Assembly: GCA_023433615.1 (NCBI GenBank)
Contig: JAEZCJ010000120.1
Coordinates: 1-64,000 of the forward strand
DNA: 64,000 nt
Direction: 5' to 3'
Source of the DNA: Bacillota bacterium
GTDB taxonomy: Bacteria > Bacillota > Bacilli > Paenibacillales > Paenibacillaceae
Made by a program: the position numbers and the translations under genes. Below the pieces are notes generated by a model. It did not search any database. It saw only the letters and a list, made by a program, of their open reading frames with translations, and was not told the origin of the DNA. Each line of letters starts with the position of its first letter. Position 1 is the first letter of the stretch. Below, piece by piece: positions 8,473 to 16,940 of the stretch.

Positions 8473-9360
8473 GTGAAAACAGTCAGTTATGTATCACGCC
8501 ACGGCACTGTCAGGGCTTCCCGTTCGCGTTCGTTCGGCCGAATGTTCGGCGATTCGATTCTATACCCAGTGCTCGTCATCCTATCGATCGTACAGCTGTT
8601 GCCGCTCGTGTGGCTCTTATTGTTCTCGCTCAAGAACAGCCAAGAGGTGTTCGATCTCCCGCCGTTCGCGTTACCGCCGGAGCTGCGCTGGGAGAATTAC
8701 GTCAACGTATGGACGCAGGGCAATATCAGCCGTTACTTCGTCAATAGCGTATGGATGACGGCAGCCTCCGTGTTGCTGACCATCCTGCTGGCCAGCTTCG
8801 TTACCTATGCGATTACCCGGATGCGCTGGAAGCTTAGCCCGCTGGTGCTCGGCATCTTCATGGTCGGGATGATGATTCCCGTACACGCGACGCTCATTCC
8901 GCTATTCAGTTTGTTCCGGAATATGAAGCTGATCGATTCGCCGCTTAGCATCATTCTGTCCTATTCGGCATTCAACCTGCCGATTACGATCATGATCTTG
9001 CTCGGATTCTACCAGGCGCTGCCGCGGGAGGTCGAAGAGGCTGCCGTCATGGATGGCTGCTCGGTGAATCGGCTGTTCTTCAGCATCATCCTGCCGATGA
9101 CGTCGTCCGTCATCGTGACAGCGGCCATCGTTAACATGATCTACAATTGGAACGAGTTCATCTTCGTCAACACGTTCATCAGCTCCGATGAGCTGAAGAC
9201 GCTGACGGTCGGGGTTCAGAACTTCGTGGGGCAATACATGGTAGATTGGGGCGCGATCGGCGCTACGCTCATGATCAGCATTCTGCCCATTCTGCTCGTC
9301 TTCTTCGCGCTCAGCAATCGGATCGTGGAAGGCATTGCAGCCGGCTCGGTGAAAGGGTAG
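8473..9360 (+). CDS. sugar ABC transporter permease, MalG/UgpE type
   Basis: A 295-residue permease starting with GTG at 8473; GAGGAGG lies at a standard distance upstream and no ATG gives the full first helix. Six membrane segments are visible, starting LYPVLVILSIVQLLPLVWLL. The EAA motif is EAAVMDGCSVNRLFF, followed by the usual ILP. The C-terminus ends VEGIAAGSVKG, typical of MalG-type subunits. It is the second permease of the importer and precedes the Nif3-like gene by 74 bp. Confidence 0.92.
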   Translation: MKTVSYVSRHGTVRASRSRSFGRMFGDSILYPVLVILSIVQLLPLVWLLLFSLKNSQEVFDLPPFALPPELRWENYVNVWTQGNISRYFVNSVWMTAASVLLTILLASFVTYAITRMRWKLSPLVLGIFMVGMMIPVHATLIPLFSLFRNMKLIDSPLSIILSYSAFNLPITIMILLGFYQALPREVEEAAVMDGCSVNRLFFSIILPMTSSVIVTAAIVNMIYNWNEFIFVNTFISSDELKTLTVGVQNFVGQYMVDWGAIGATLMISILPILLVFFALSNRIVEGIAAGSVKG

Positions 9361-9434
9361 AATCTAACCCAGAGGATGCAGAATATCGGCCTCCGACGAG
9401 CAAGCGAATTGCGGGCAGAAGGGGATGTAAGTTC

Positions 9435-10232
9435 ATGCGTACGACGGTGTCGGATGTAATCGGGCTGCTGACGGAGCGTGTCGGCCCAATCGGGGAGACG
9501 GTAGATCGCCTGTTGATCGGCGGCATCGAGCAGGAAGTGAGAGGGATTGCGGTCGCATTCATGCCGACAATCGAAGCGCTTGAACAAGCGGCAGCGACGG
9601 GAGCGAACTTATTCATTGCCCATGAAGGCGCTAACTATAATCACTATGCCGGCTTCGATGCAGCGTTGACGAACGATCCGGTGTATCAAGATAAGCTTCG
9701 CCTCCTTAGCGATAAGGGGTTGAACTTGTTCCGCTACCATGATTACCCCCATCGCGAACGGCCTGACCTCATCACGATGGGGCTGATCGAAACGCTCGGC
9801 TGGGAAGACTGCGTGACAAGGCACGCGCCAGAGGCCGCGATTCTCACGATACCGGCCATGCCGCTCCAGGACATAGTCGAGCACGTGAAGGCCAGCTTAG
9901 GCATTCCGTCGGTTCGCGTCGCGGGCCATCTTGCAGAGAACTGCTCGCGGATCGGCATCACGGTCGGCTATCGCGGCGGAGGCGGGATAACGATCCCGCT
10001 GTTTCATGAAGGAGGCGCCGACCTGGTAATATGCGGCGAAGGACCGGAATGGGAAGCGCCTGAATATGTGCGGGATGCCGCGTATCGCGGCATGCCGAAG
10101 GCACTAATCGCGATCGGCCACGCCGAGAGCGAGCAGCCGGGCATGCGGAAGCTCGCCGAACGGCTGCGGATGCAGCTTCCCGATGTGCCGGTCGCCTATA
10201 TTCCGATTGATCCTGTATTTCGTACGCTATGA
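9435..10232 (+). CDS. Nif3-like dinuclear-metal protein in a sugar-transport operon (divergent)
   Basis: A 265-residue protein with the overall pattern of the Nif3/YqfO (GTP cyclohydrolase I type 2-like) family, members of which form hexamers binding two metal ions. Family landmarks are visible but altered. The first site, usually a His-His-Pro, is AHEGANYNHY. The second, usually a HTxxD-type segment, is RYHDYPH. The glycine-rich strand is GYRGGGG, and the last is AIGHAESEQPGMRKLAERL, close to the family pattern. A metal site probably exists but with different ligands. ATG at 9435 follows AGAAGGGG; longer frames upstream lack a site. It closes the ABC operon and is followed by a strong terminator. 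A role in metabolising the imported compound is an inference. Confidence 0.8.
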   Translation: MRTTVSDVIGLLTERVGPIGETVDRLLIGGIEQEVRGIAVAFMPTIEALEQAAATGANLFIAHEGANYNHYAGFDAALTNDPVYQDKLRLLSDKGLNLFRYHDYPHRERPDLITMGLIETLGWEDCVTRHAPEAAILTIPAMPLQDIVEHVKASLGIPSVRVAGHLAENCSRIGITVGYRGGGGITIPLFHEGGADLVICGEGPEWEAPEYVRDAAYRGMPKALIAIGHAESEQPGMRKLAERLRMQLPDVPVAYIPIDPVFRTL

Positions 10233-10242
10233 TGCATAACCT

Positions 10243-10294
10243 AAAGCCGGCTAGCCGTAACGCCACCGAGAGTGGACGACGGCTAGCCGGCTTT
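10243..10294 (+). terminator. terminator of the sugar transporter operon
   Basis: AAAGCCGGCTAGCCGT and ACGGCTAGCCGGCTTT form a perfect 16-bp stem. The A/T ends make it usable from both sides. Confidence 0.85.
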
Positions 10295-10304
10295 ATCATT
10301 TTCA

Positions 10305-10345
10305 TTGACAAGGGAATGCGCTTTCGCGAAGATTTAGAGTACAAT
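10305..10345 (+). promoter_or_regulatory. promoter region of yesN with overlapping cre-like site
   Basis: A perfect TTGACA lies at 10305-10310, with AAGATT 18 bp after it; a TACAAT lies further down at 10340-10345. GGAATGCGCTTTCG at 10313-10326 matches about 10 of 14 cre positions and shares GGAATGCGCTT with the site at 3035. Which -10 is used is not clear. Confidence 0.35.
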
Positions 10346-10368
10346 GGATGTCGGAAGGACGGGATGGT

Positions 10369-11940
10369 ATGAACCGGGTACTATTAGTCGATGACGAAAT
10401 ATTCGCGAGACAAGGACTGCGCAACCTAATCGATTGGGCATCATGCGGCTTCGAGGTTATCGGGGAGGCGGGCAACGGCGAAGACGCGCTGGCTTCTTTC
10501 GAAGAGCTGCGGCCGGACCTTGTCATCACGGACATCCGAATGCCTGTTATGGACGGACTGGAATTGATTCGCCGGGCAACGGAGGAGATGGCGGAACCGC
10601 CGAGCTTCATCATCATAAGCGGCTATAACGACTTCAAGTACGCGCAGCAAGCCGTGCGCTTCGGCGTCGTGGACTTCATCCTGAAGCCGATCGACGAGGA
10701 CGTGCTCGAGACGACGCTTCGCCAGCTGAACGAGAAGATTGCGCGGGAGCGATCGCTTCGTCACGAGCGGGAACGGCTCATGAAGGAGCGGATCGTCAAC
10801 GCGCTTATTACGGGCGAGGCCGATGCCGAGCATTCGAACGAATGGTCTGCGCGGCTCGGTTTGCCGAATAACGTGCCGGTGCGCTACACCTTCATCGAAT
10901 TGAACGATAATCATCCTTGGCTCGCAGATGCCGGCATCGTGACGCAGGATTCGTTCAGGCAAGCGATCCGGGAGACGCTGAAGCAGCGATTAGACGGCAG
11001 CCGGGACGTGCATCTACATGAGCATCGCAGTCGAGTCGGGATCATCCTATCGTCGGCCGAGATCGCAGCTGCATTCGGCAGCCCGGAACAGTATGCCGCC
11101 AGGCTGCAGCAGACGATCGAGGAACGCGTGAACCGGACGGTCTACGTGTACGTGGGCAGCGAAGTGAGCAGGTTGGCGGAGCTGCGACAGGCTTATCTTA
11201 CGGCTAAGGAAACGCTGCAGCATAAATACGGCTCCAAGGACAAGCACTACGTTCTATACGATACGGTCAGAGATCAGGCTCTGTATGAGCTGGATGCGGA
11301 CAAGCACTTCCATCGGGAGCTGACCGAGCGGATCGAGGAGAACGACGAAGAAGGCATCCGGGAACTGATCGAGCGGCTGTTCCACGAGTTCGAGGAGCAG
11401 CGCTATGCGCCGGAAGCCGTCAAGATGGCTATCCATCACTGCGTGACAGACGTGATCACGGTCGCGAGACAGATGGACATCGACAGGCAGCAGTTGAAGA
11501 ACTTGGAGCCGATCATCAGCTGGCAGGATATGAATCTGTCGCTCGGCGAACTGAAGCGGCTCTTTACGGCCTTCGTCGCTTCCAGCGCGAAGCAGCTGTC
11601 CAAGGGGCGCAAGGAGAGCATGCGGGGAAGCATCACCAAGATCAAAAATTACATCGAATCGAACTATAGCGACAATATAAGCCTGAAGAGCTTATCGCAT
11701 GAATTCTATATGAATCCGGTCTATCTCGGGCAATTGTTCAAGAAGACGTACGGCGTCTATTTCAACGATTTTCTCTTGCAGCTGCGCGTCGACGAAGCAA
11801 AGAAGCTGCTGCGGCAGACCGACCTGCGCATTTATGAGATCGCGGAGCGGGTCGGGTTCACGAGCAGCGATTACTTCGTCACCCAGTTCGAGAAGATCGA
11901 GCATATGACGCCCACCGAATACCGCAACAAGCTGAAATAA
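10369..11940 (+). CDS. YesN-type AraC family response regulator
   Basis: A 523-residue regulator: receiver domain (VLLVDDEIFARQGL; Asp55 in VITDIRMPVMDGLEL), a middle region of about 270 residues with a coiled start, and a C-terminal AraC-type DNA-binding domain (ISLKSLSHEFYMNPVYLGQL and IYEIAERVGFTSSDYFVTQF). Length and layout are typical for YesN. The ATG at 10369 is chosen over one at 10348 because GGAAGGACGGG lies just ahead of it. The gene precedes its probable partner kinase (12197), the reverse of the usual kinase-first order, and a repeat element lies between them. The likely target is the xylan-fragment operon at 14085, by analogy with Paenibacillus aldouronate clusters. Confidence 0.9.
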   Translation: MNRVLLVDDEIFARQGLRNLIDWASCGFEVIGEAGNGEDALASFEELRPDLVITDIRMPVMDGLELIRRATEEMAEPPSFIIISGYNDFKYAQQAVRFGVVDFILKPIDEDVLETTLRQLNEKIARERSLRHERERLMKERIVNALITGEADAEHSNEWSARLGLPNNVPVRYTFIELNDNHPWLADAGIVTQDSFRQAIRETLKQRLDGSRDVHLHEHRSRVGIILSSAEIAAAFGSPEQYAARLQQTIEERVNRTVYVYVGSEVSRLAELRQAYLTAKETLQHKYGSKDKHYVLYDTVRDQALYELDADKHFHRELTERIEENDEEGIRELIERLFHEFEEQRYAPEAVKMAIHHCVTDVITVARQMDIDRQQLKNLEPIISWQDMNLSLGELKRLFTAFVASSAKQLSKGRKESMRGSITKIKNYIESNYSDNISLKSLSHEFYMNPVYLGQLFKKTYGVYFNDFLLQLRVDEAKKLLRQTDLRIYEIAERVGFTSSDYFVTQFEKIEHMTPTEYRNKLK

Positions 11941-12152
11941 GGACCTGTTGCGATTGCGATGAATATCAGGAAGCATGTTCGACGTCGAATCTTGAACGCT
12001 AGCGCGATTAAAGCGTATGCTTCCGACGTGCGTTTCTTACGGATACGCTGGAGGTGCTCACGTAGATCTGTCTACAAGCTTATGCTTCCGAAGTGCGTTT
12101 CCCATGAAACGCTGGAGCTCCTCAATCGCTGCTATCGTCCAAACTTCTCGGC
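11941..12152 (-). repeat. expanded, inverted relative of the 5663-5960 repeat
   Basis: Read on the minus strand this element shares four blocks in the same order with the tandem repeat: GCCGAGAAG..TTGGACGAT, ATTGAGGAGC, GTAG.CAG..CTACGTGAGCACC, and AGCGTTCAAGATTCGA. It ends near GGTCC. It is longer because two extra related modules are inserted (12011-12059 and 12076-12123). It fills the gap between yesN, whose stop codon abuts it, and the kinase gene. Confidence 0.85.
12011..12123 (+). repeat. two 49/48-bp modules with hairpins inside the inverted repeat
   Basis: Modules at 12011-12059 and 12076-12123 share AAGC.TATGCTTCCGA.GTG, then a hairpin, then ACGCTGGAG. In the second the hairpin is the perfect GCGTTTC-CCAT-GAAACGC; in the first it is the imperfect GCGTTTC-TTAC-GGATACGC. 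They are separated by the GTAGATCTGTCTAC hairpin, which corresponds to GTAGGCAGACCTAC in the tandem copies. Confidence 0.75.
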
Positions 12153-12196
12153 ACTGGCAACAGGTCAGATATAAATGTTATTGAGGAGATGCTAAC

Positions 12197-13981
12197 GTGT
12201 TCGCGATGCTCACCTTGAACAACGTGCGGCTGCGGGATAAGATGCTGATTCTGTACGTGCTCAGCGTGCTCATACCGATCGTGCTGACCAACGTGATTTT
12301 CTACCAAGTTACCACGGACAGCGTAAAAAGGCAGCGCATGCAGGATATTTCCCGTGCTTTGGAGCAAATTAAGAACGAATTCCGCGCGGAAATCGATGAT
12401 GCGGTCAGCGTCTCGACGATCTTCTTCAACGACTACAACCTGAACGATATCATAGAGACCGAGTATGAGCAGCCTGCCGACTACGTCATGGCTTACGACT
12501 CCTACTTCCGCAGAATCCTGAACAGCTATACGCCCGTCTATACGTCGGTACAGAACATTAAGATCTACGTGGACAACCCTACGCTGCTGCATTCGGGCGG
12601 CATCGGTTATATCACGGAAGAAGTGAAGCAGTCTGACTGGTACCAGGCTGCGCAAGGGACCAGCGTGGCGTTCCTGCGGACGCCGATGGAAGATACGATC
12701 GACCTGACGACGAACGCCGACAATGTACGCGAAGCGTTCAGCATCGTTCGCAGGATGAACAGCTTCGATGACGGAGACAGCTGGGAGAAAATACTTAAGA
12801 TCGAATTGAAGCTGTCGTCGATCGACCAGATTTTCGGCAACCTCAATCTGAGCGGGCAGGTGTACCTCGTCAATCCGGACGGGAAAGTGGAATACACGAC
12901 GAATGGAGAGGTCGACTGGCGTAGGGAGAGTGTCGCGTACGCCTCCATCCCGCATCAGGAGGATACGATCGAGATTGAGACGGCTTACGAGACGGTCAGC
13001 TACTTGAACAATTGGCAGGTGATCGGGACGATATCGGAAGAGGAAGTGTTCCAGGAGGTACGTCAATCGAGGGAATTCGTCATCTGGCTGGCCTTCCTGA
13101 ATATTATGGCCTCGACGATCGTCATCGTATGGATCACGCGTTCGCTGAACGTGCGTCTGGTTAATATTCTGCGCCACATGAAGCGCGTGAAGAATCAACA
13201 ATTCGACACGATCAAGACGGCGGAGACAACGGACGAGATCGGGCAGTTAACGAGCGAGTTCAACCGGATGACGCTGCAGATCAAGAGCTTGATCGACGAT
13301 GTCTACGTCGCGGACATCCAGAAGAAGAATCTGGAGATCGAGCGGCGCAGAGCGCAGCTGAATGCGCTGCAGAGTCAGATCAATCCGCACTTCCTGTTCA
13401 ACGCGCTCGAGACGATTCGAATGCGAAGCCTCATCAAGAAGGAGACCGAGACGGCCAAAATCATTCACAATATGGCGAAGATCTTCCGCTCGTCACTGAC
13501 ATGGAATCGTGATAAGATAACCGTCGACGAGGAGATGGCGTTCGTCATCTGTTTCCTCGAGATACAACAATATCGCTTCGGGGACAGGCTGGAATATGAA
13601 CTGCATATCGACCCCGAAGTGCGGCAATGCGCCATTCCGAAGATGGTATTCCTCCCGTTCGTGGAGAATGCGAGCATTCACGGCATCGAGAAGCAGAAGG
13701 ACGGCGGACGGATCGACCTTCGCATCGAGCGCAACTCGGAACGGCTGGTCTTCTCCATTCACGACAACGGGGCAGGGATGACGCCGGAACAAGTGGCGCT
13801 GTTCTATAGTTACCTGGAGCAGGATGACGAGATCGGCGAGCGCATCGGCGTGCAGAACGTGATCTATCGATTGAAAATGATCTACGGGGACAGCTTCGAG
13901 CTTTCCATCAGCAGCGAACTGGGGAGCGGGACGTTCATTCGGATTTCGATACCAATCGACGACGTGAATCCGGATATATAA
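12197..13981 (+). CDS. YesM-type sensor histidine kinase of the xylan-fragment locus
   Basis: A 594-residue kinase with a first membrane segment (MLILYVLSVLIPIVLTNVIF), an extracellular sensor of about 250 residues, a second membrane segment (FVIWLAFLNIMASTIVIVWI), HAMP, and a His_kinase domain with QINPHFLFNALE (His398). The ATPase part has FVENASIHGIEK and IHDNGAGMT. The start is a GTG at 12197, with GAGGAG eight bases upstream. It should phosphorylate the YesN regulator encoded just upstream and sense xylan fragments or their bound form. The pairing is inferred from adjacency. The kinase gene is separated from yesN by the inverted repeat. Confidence 0.9.
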   Translation: MFAMLTLNNVRLRDKMLILYVLSVLIPIVLTNVIFYQVTTDSVKRQRMQDISRALEQIKNEFRAEIDDAVSVSTIFFNDYNLNDIIETEYEQPADYVMAYDSYFRRILNSYTPVYTSVQNIKIYVDNPTLLHSGGIGYITEEVKQSDWYQAAQGTSVAFLRTPMEDTIDLTTNADNVREAFSIVRRMNSFDDGDSWEKILKIELKLSSIDQIFGNLNLSGQVYLVNPDGKVEYTTNGEVDWRRESVAYASIPHQEDTIEIETAYETVSYLNNWQVIGTISEEEVFQEVRQSREFVIWLAFLNIMASTIVIVWITRSLNVRLVNILRHMKRVKNQQFDTIKTAETTDEIGQLTSEFNRMTLQIKSLIDDVYVADIQKKNLEIERRRAQLNALQSQINPHFLFNALETIRMRSLIKKETETAKIIHNMAKIFRSSLTWNRDKITVDEEMAFVICFLEIQQYRFGDRLEYELHIDPEVRQCAIPKMVFLPFVENASIHGIEKQKDGGRIDLRIERNSERLVFSIHDNGAGMTPEQVALFYSYLEQDDEIGERIGVQNVIYRLKMIYGDSFELSISSELGSGTFIRISIPIDDVNPDI

Positions 13982-14011
13982 TTTTTGCAGTAGGACCTTT
14001 AGATTATCGGG

Positions 14012-14040
14012 TAAACAAAGTCTCCTATTCGATCTATACT
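14012..14040 (+). promoter_or_regulatory. promoter of the xylan-fragment uptake operon
   Basis: TAAACA (14012-14017), a 17-bp spacer and TATACT (14035-14040) lie 45 bp before the lplA-like start. The weak -35 fits activation by YesN. Confidence 0.5.
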
Positions 14041-14053
14041 GAAACTGCTTACA
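14040..14053 (+). promoter_or_regulatory. cre-like site at the start of the xylan-fragment operon
   Basis: TGAAACTGCTTACA matches 12 of 14 positions of the CcpA consensus TGAAARCGCTWACA. It begins at the end of the -10, around the predicted transcription start, which is a classical repression position. Confidence 0.5.
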
Positions 14054-14084
14054 AACTAGAAGAGTGAAAGGGGTCTTAACAACA

Positions 14085-15800
14085 GTGAATAAGAACAAGA
14101 TTATTGGTCTGTTCCTGGCGGTCATCATGCTGACATCGTTGCTTGCTGCTTGCGGCAACAACAACAACAGCAACAATGGCGGCAGCACTTCCGGCAACAA
14201 CGGCGCAAGCGAAGGAAACGGCAACGCAGCCGAGAAGCCGCTCGACAAAGTAACGTTCTCCTACTTCAGCGGCGTTACGGGCAAAAAAGACGTAAACACG
14301 AACGAAACGACACTCGGCAAGCTCTACGAGGATCAAACGGGCGTCAACTTTAAAATGGAATACCTGGTAGGCGAACTGACGACGAAAGTCGGTACGATGA
14401 TCGCTTCCAACGACTATCCGGACGTTATCGTTCCGGACGCATCGGTCGACGAGTTGATCGGCGCAGGCGCGTTGATCGACCACACGCCTTACCTGACGAG
14501 CGACGAATATCCGAACTTGAAGCGCGTATTCGGACCTTACCTGAGCCGCATGAAGAGCCCTGACGGCAAGATCTACTTGCTGCCGTTCTCCACGGTCGTC
14601 AACGAATTCCAACCGGACCCTAACATCAACCAAGGCGCATTCTGGGTACAGCGCCGCGTGCTGAAGGAAGCCGGCTATCCGAAAATCAAAACGGTCGACG
14701 AGTACTTCAAGCTGGTTGAAGATTTCGCGGCTAAGCATGCTGACGAAGGCCTGACGGGCTTCCTGTCGCTGACGCATGACTGGCGTTTCTTCGCAACGTC
14801 GAACCCTCCGATGCACCTGGCAGGTTTCCCTAACGACGGCGAAGTATACGTCGATATGGACGACTTCGAAGCGCATGTCTACACGGCTAGCGATTTCGAC
14901 AAGCGTTGGTTGAGCAAGCTGAACGAGATCAACGCCAAGGGACTGTTCGACAAAGCTTCTTACGTAGACAACTATGACCAATACATCGCGAAGCTGACTT
15001 CGCACAAAGTAATCGGCTTCTTCGACTACGGCTGGCAGATCAACAATGCGCAGCTGAACCTGCAAGATGCAGCGAAGAAAGATCAATCGCAAGATGACTT
15101 CGTATACTTCCCGCTGCCGGTCACGTTCGATGGCGAGAAGGACCAGTACCTTGATCCTCCAGGTTTCGTCAACAACCGCGGACTCGGCGTAACGGTAAGC
15201 GCGAAGGATCCGGACCGCATCATGGCTTACTTCGACAACATGCTGACCGATGAGAACCAAGTTCTCAGAAGCTGGGGCATCAAAGGCGAGACGTACGAAG
15301 TGGACGAGAATGGCCGCTTCTACCGCACGGCAGAGCAAATCCTGAAAATCGACGAAGCGTTCCGCGAGTCGTTCGGCTTCAAGTACTATGACTACGATTG
15401 GCCGATGTACAACACGAACTCGACGCTGCCGGACGGCAACGCGCTGTCTCCTGCGCTTCAACCTGAAGTATTCCAGATGAACCTGACGGAAGGCGACAAA
15501 ACGATTCTCGAGGCTTACGGCGTACAGACTTATTCCGAAATGTTCGCAGCACCGGACGACCGTCCTTGGTTCCCGGCTTGGAGTATCGCGAAGGAACAAG
15601 GCTCGCCGGAGCAAATGTACGAGACGAAGAAATCCGAAATCGTCAAGAAGTACATCCCGCAGCTGGTACTGTCTAAGCCTGCTGATTTCGAGAAAGTATG
15701 GGCTGACTACCGCAAAGAATTCGAGAAGCTTGATACGGCTGGATACGAAGCATTCGTAACCGAGAAGATCAAGGAACTGATCGAAGTCGCAAATCAATAA
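14085..15800 (+). CDS. lplA: LplA-type oligosaccharide-binding lipoprotein
   Basis: A 571-residue lipoprotein. Signal peptide NKNKIIGLFLAVIMLTSLLAAC ends in the lipobox LAAC, followed by an Asn/Ser/Gly linker. The long binding domain (starting DKVTFSYFSGVTGKKD) fits the large LplA/YtcQ group rather than standard 45-kDa sugar-binding proteins. The start is taken as the GTG at 14085, because GAAAGGGG lies upstream at correct spacing; an in-frame GTG at 14064 is less well placed. Codon use is stronger and more uniform than in neighbours, consistent with high expression. With the two permeases downstream it forms an importer of the type linked to aldouronate uptake in Paenibacillus. The ATPase is encoded elsewhere. 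Confidence 0.9.
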   Translation: MNKNKIIGLFLAVIMLTSLLAACGNNNNSNNGGSTSGNNGASEGNGNAAEKPLDKVTFSYFSGVTGKKDVNTNETTLGKLYEDQTGVNFKMEYLVGELTTKVGTMIASNDYPDVIVPDASVDELIGAGALIDHTPYLTSDEYPNLKRVFGPYLSRMKSPDGKIYLLPFSTVVNEFQPDPNINQGAFWVQRRVLKEAGYPKIKTVDEYFKLVEDFAAKHADEGLTGFLSLTHDWRFFATSNPPMHLAGFPNDGEVYVDMDDFEAHVYTASDFDKRWLSKLNEINAKGLFDKASYVDNYDQYIAKLTSHKVIGFFDYGWQINNAQLNLQDAAKKDQSQDDFVYFPLPVTFDGEKDQYLDPPGFVNNRGLGVTVSAKDPDRIMAYFDNMLTDENQVLRSWGIKGETYEVDENGRFYRTAEQILKIDEAFRESFGFKYYDYDWPMYNTNSTLPDGNALSPALQPEVFQMNLTEGDKTILEAYGVQTYSEMFAAPDDRPWFPAWSIAKEQGSPEQMYETKKSEIVKKYIPQLVLSKPADFEKVWADYRKEFEKLDTAGYEAFVTEKIKELIEVANQ

Positions 15801-15837
15801 TCAATACCCTTAACTCAATAGAACACCGCTACATGCG

Positions 15838-15880
15838 GAGAGGCCGGCTTACAGGTTTACGGCGTAAAGTCGGCCTCTCC
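15838..15880 (+). terminator. intercistronic hairpin after the binding protein gene
   Basis: GGAGAGGCCGGCTTAC and GTAAAGTCGGCCTCTCC form a strong stem, followed by TCTATT. It likely acts as a partial terminator or 3' stabiliser, raising binding-protein output over the permeases. Confidence 0.75.
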
Positions 15881-15955
15881 TCTATTCCTCTAATCACCCC
15901 GTTTGCCTAAGTACGAGCTATACCCGATTTGGCTTTGGAAGGAGAGAAATAATAC

Positions 15956-16927
15956 ATGGAGAATAAGTCTGCTGTTCAGATGCCGAACTCGGTGTCGCCA
16001 AGCGTTAAGCCTACGGGAATCAAGCTGTTCTTCAAGAAGTTAATCCAACAGCGCGCGCTAGTCGTCATGTCGGTTCCTTTCATTATCTGGCTGTTTATCT
16101 TCAAATACATGCCTTTGTGGGGCTGGACGATTGCATTCCAAGATTTCAAACCCGCATTAGACTTCGCAGATCAGACTTGGGTAGGGTTTAAGCATTTCAA
16201 GTTTCTGTTCGGTGACGAACGCTTCCTCCGCGTGCTTCGCAATACGCTCGCGATGAACCTGATCAATCTTGTGCTTGGATTCGTAACGGCCATTACGCTT
16301 GCCTTGCTGCTCAATGAGCTAAGACATGTGGTATTCAAACGCGTCGTACAGACGATCAGCTACCTGCCGTACTTTATTTCTTGGGTCGTAGCTGCGAGCA
16401 TCATCCAAACGACGCTGTCGCCGGATGGCGTGATCAACGAACTCCTGCTCAACTTCGGCTTCATTAAGGAGACAATTCTGTTCCTCGGCGTCCCTGAGTA
16501 TTTCTGGGGAATCTACGGGGGATCCATGGTCTGGAAAGAAATCGGTTGGAATACGATCGTATATCTTGCCGCGATGACGATGATCGATCCGCAGCAGTAC
16601 GAAGCCGCAGAGATCGATGGCGCGAACCGGTTCCAGCGCATCTGGAACATAACGCTGCCAGGCATCAAGCCGGTTGTCATTGTCTTGCTCATCATGAACA
16701 TCGGTTACCTGCTCCAAGGTACGTTCGACCCGCAGTACCTGCTGGGTAACGGCATGAATGTCGACTATTCCGAAATCATTGACATATTCGTTCTGAAGTA
16801 CGGTATTCAGCAAAGCAACTTCTCGCTTGCGATTGCGGCTGGCATGTTCAAAACGGTTGTCAGCTTCGTCCTGATCTTCGGGGCCAACGCGATTGCGAAG
16901 CGGGCCGGCGAAGCAAGACTGTTCTAA
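15956..16927 (+). CDS. lplB: LplB-type ABC transporter permease
   Basis: A 323-residue permease with a soluble N-terminus of about 25 residues, then six membrane segments beginning LVVMSVPFIIWLFIFKYMP. The phrase PLWGWTIAFQDFKP is characteristic of the LplB/YteP group. The EAA loop is EAAEIDGANRFQRIW, followed by ITLPGIKP. GGAAGGAG lies upstream of the ATG. It is the first permease of the xylan-fragment importer and is 13 bp from the second. Confidence 0.92.
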   Translation: MENKSAVQMPNSVSPSVKPTGIKLFFKKLIQQRALVVMSVPFIIWLFIFKYMPLWGWTIAFQDFKPALDFADQTWVGFKHFKFLFGDERFLRVLRNTLAMNLINLVLGFVTAITLALLLNELRHVVFKRVVQTISYLPYFISWVVAASIIQTTLSPDGVINELLLNFGFIKETILFLGVPEYFWGIYGGSMVWKEIGWNTIVYLAAMTMIDPQQYEAAEIDGANRFQRIWNITLPGIKPVVIVLLIMNIGYLLQGTFDPQYLLGNGMNVDYSEIIDIFVLKYGIQQSNFSLAIAAGMFKTVVSFVLIFGANAIAKRAGEARLF

Positions 16928-16940
16928 GGAGGGATCAACT

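Noticed and set aside
14076..15797. 573-codon open frame antisense to the lplA-like gene
   Set aside because: It mirrors the strong codon bias of the real gene, has Arg/Val/Asp-heavy composition, no ribosome site and no family resemblance.
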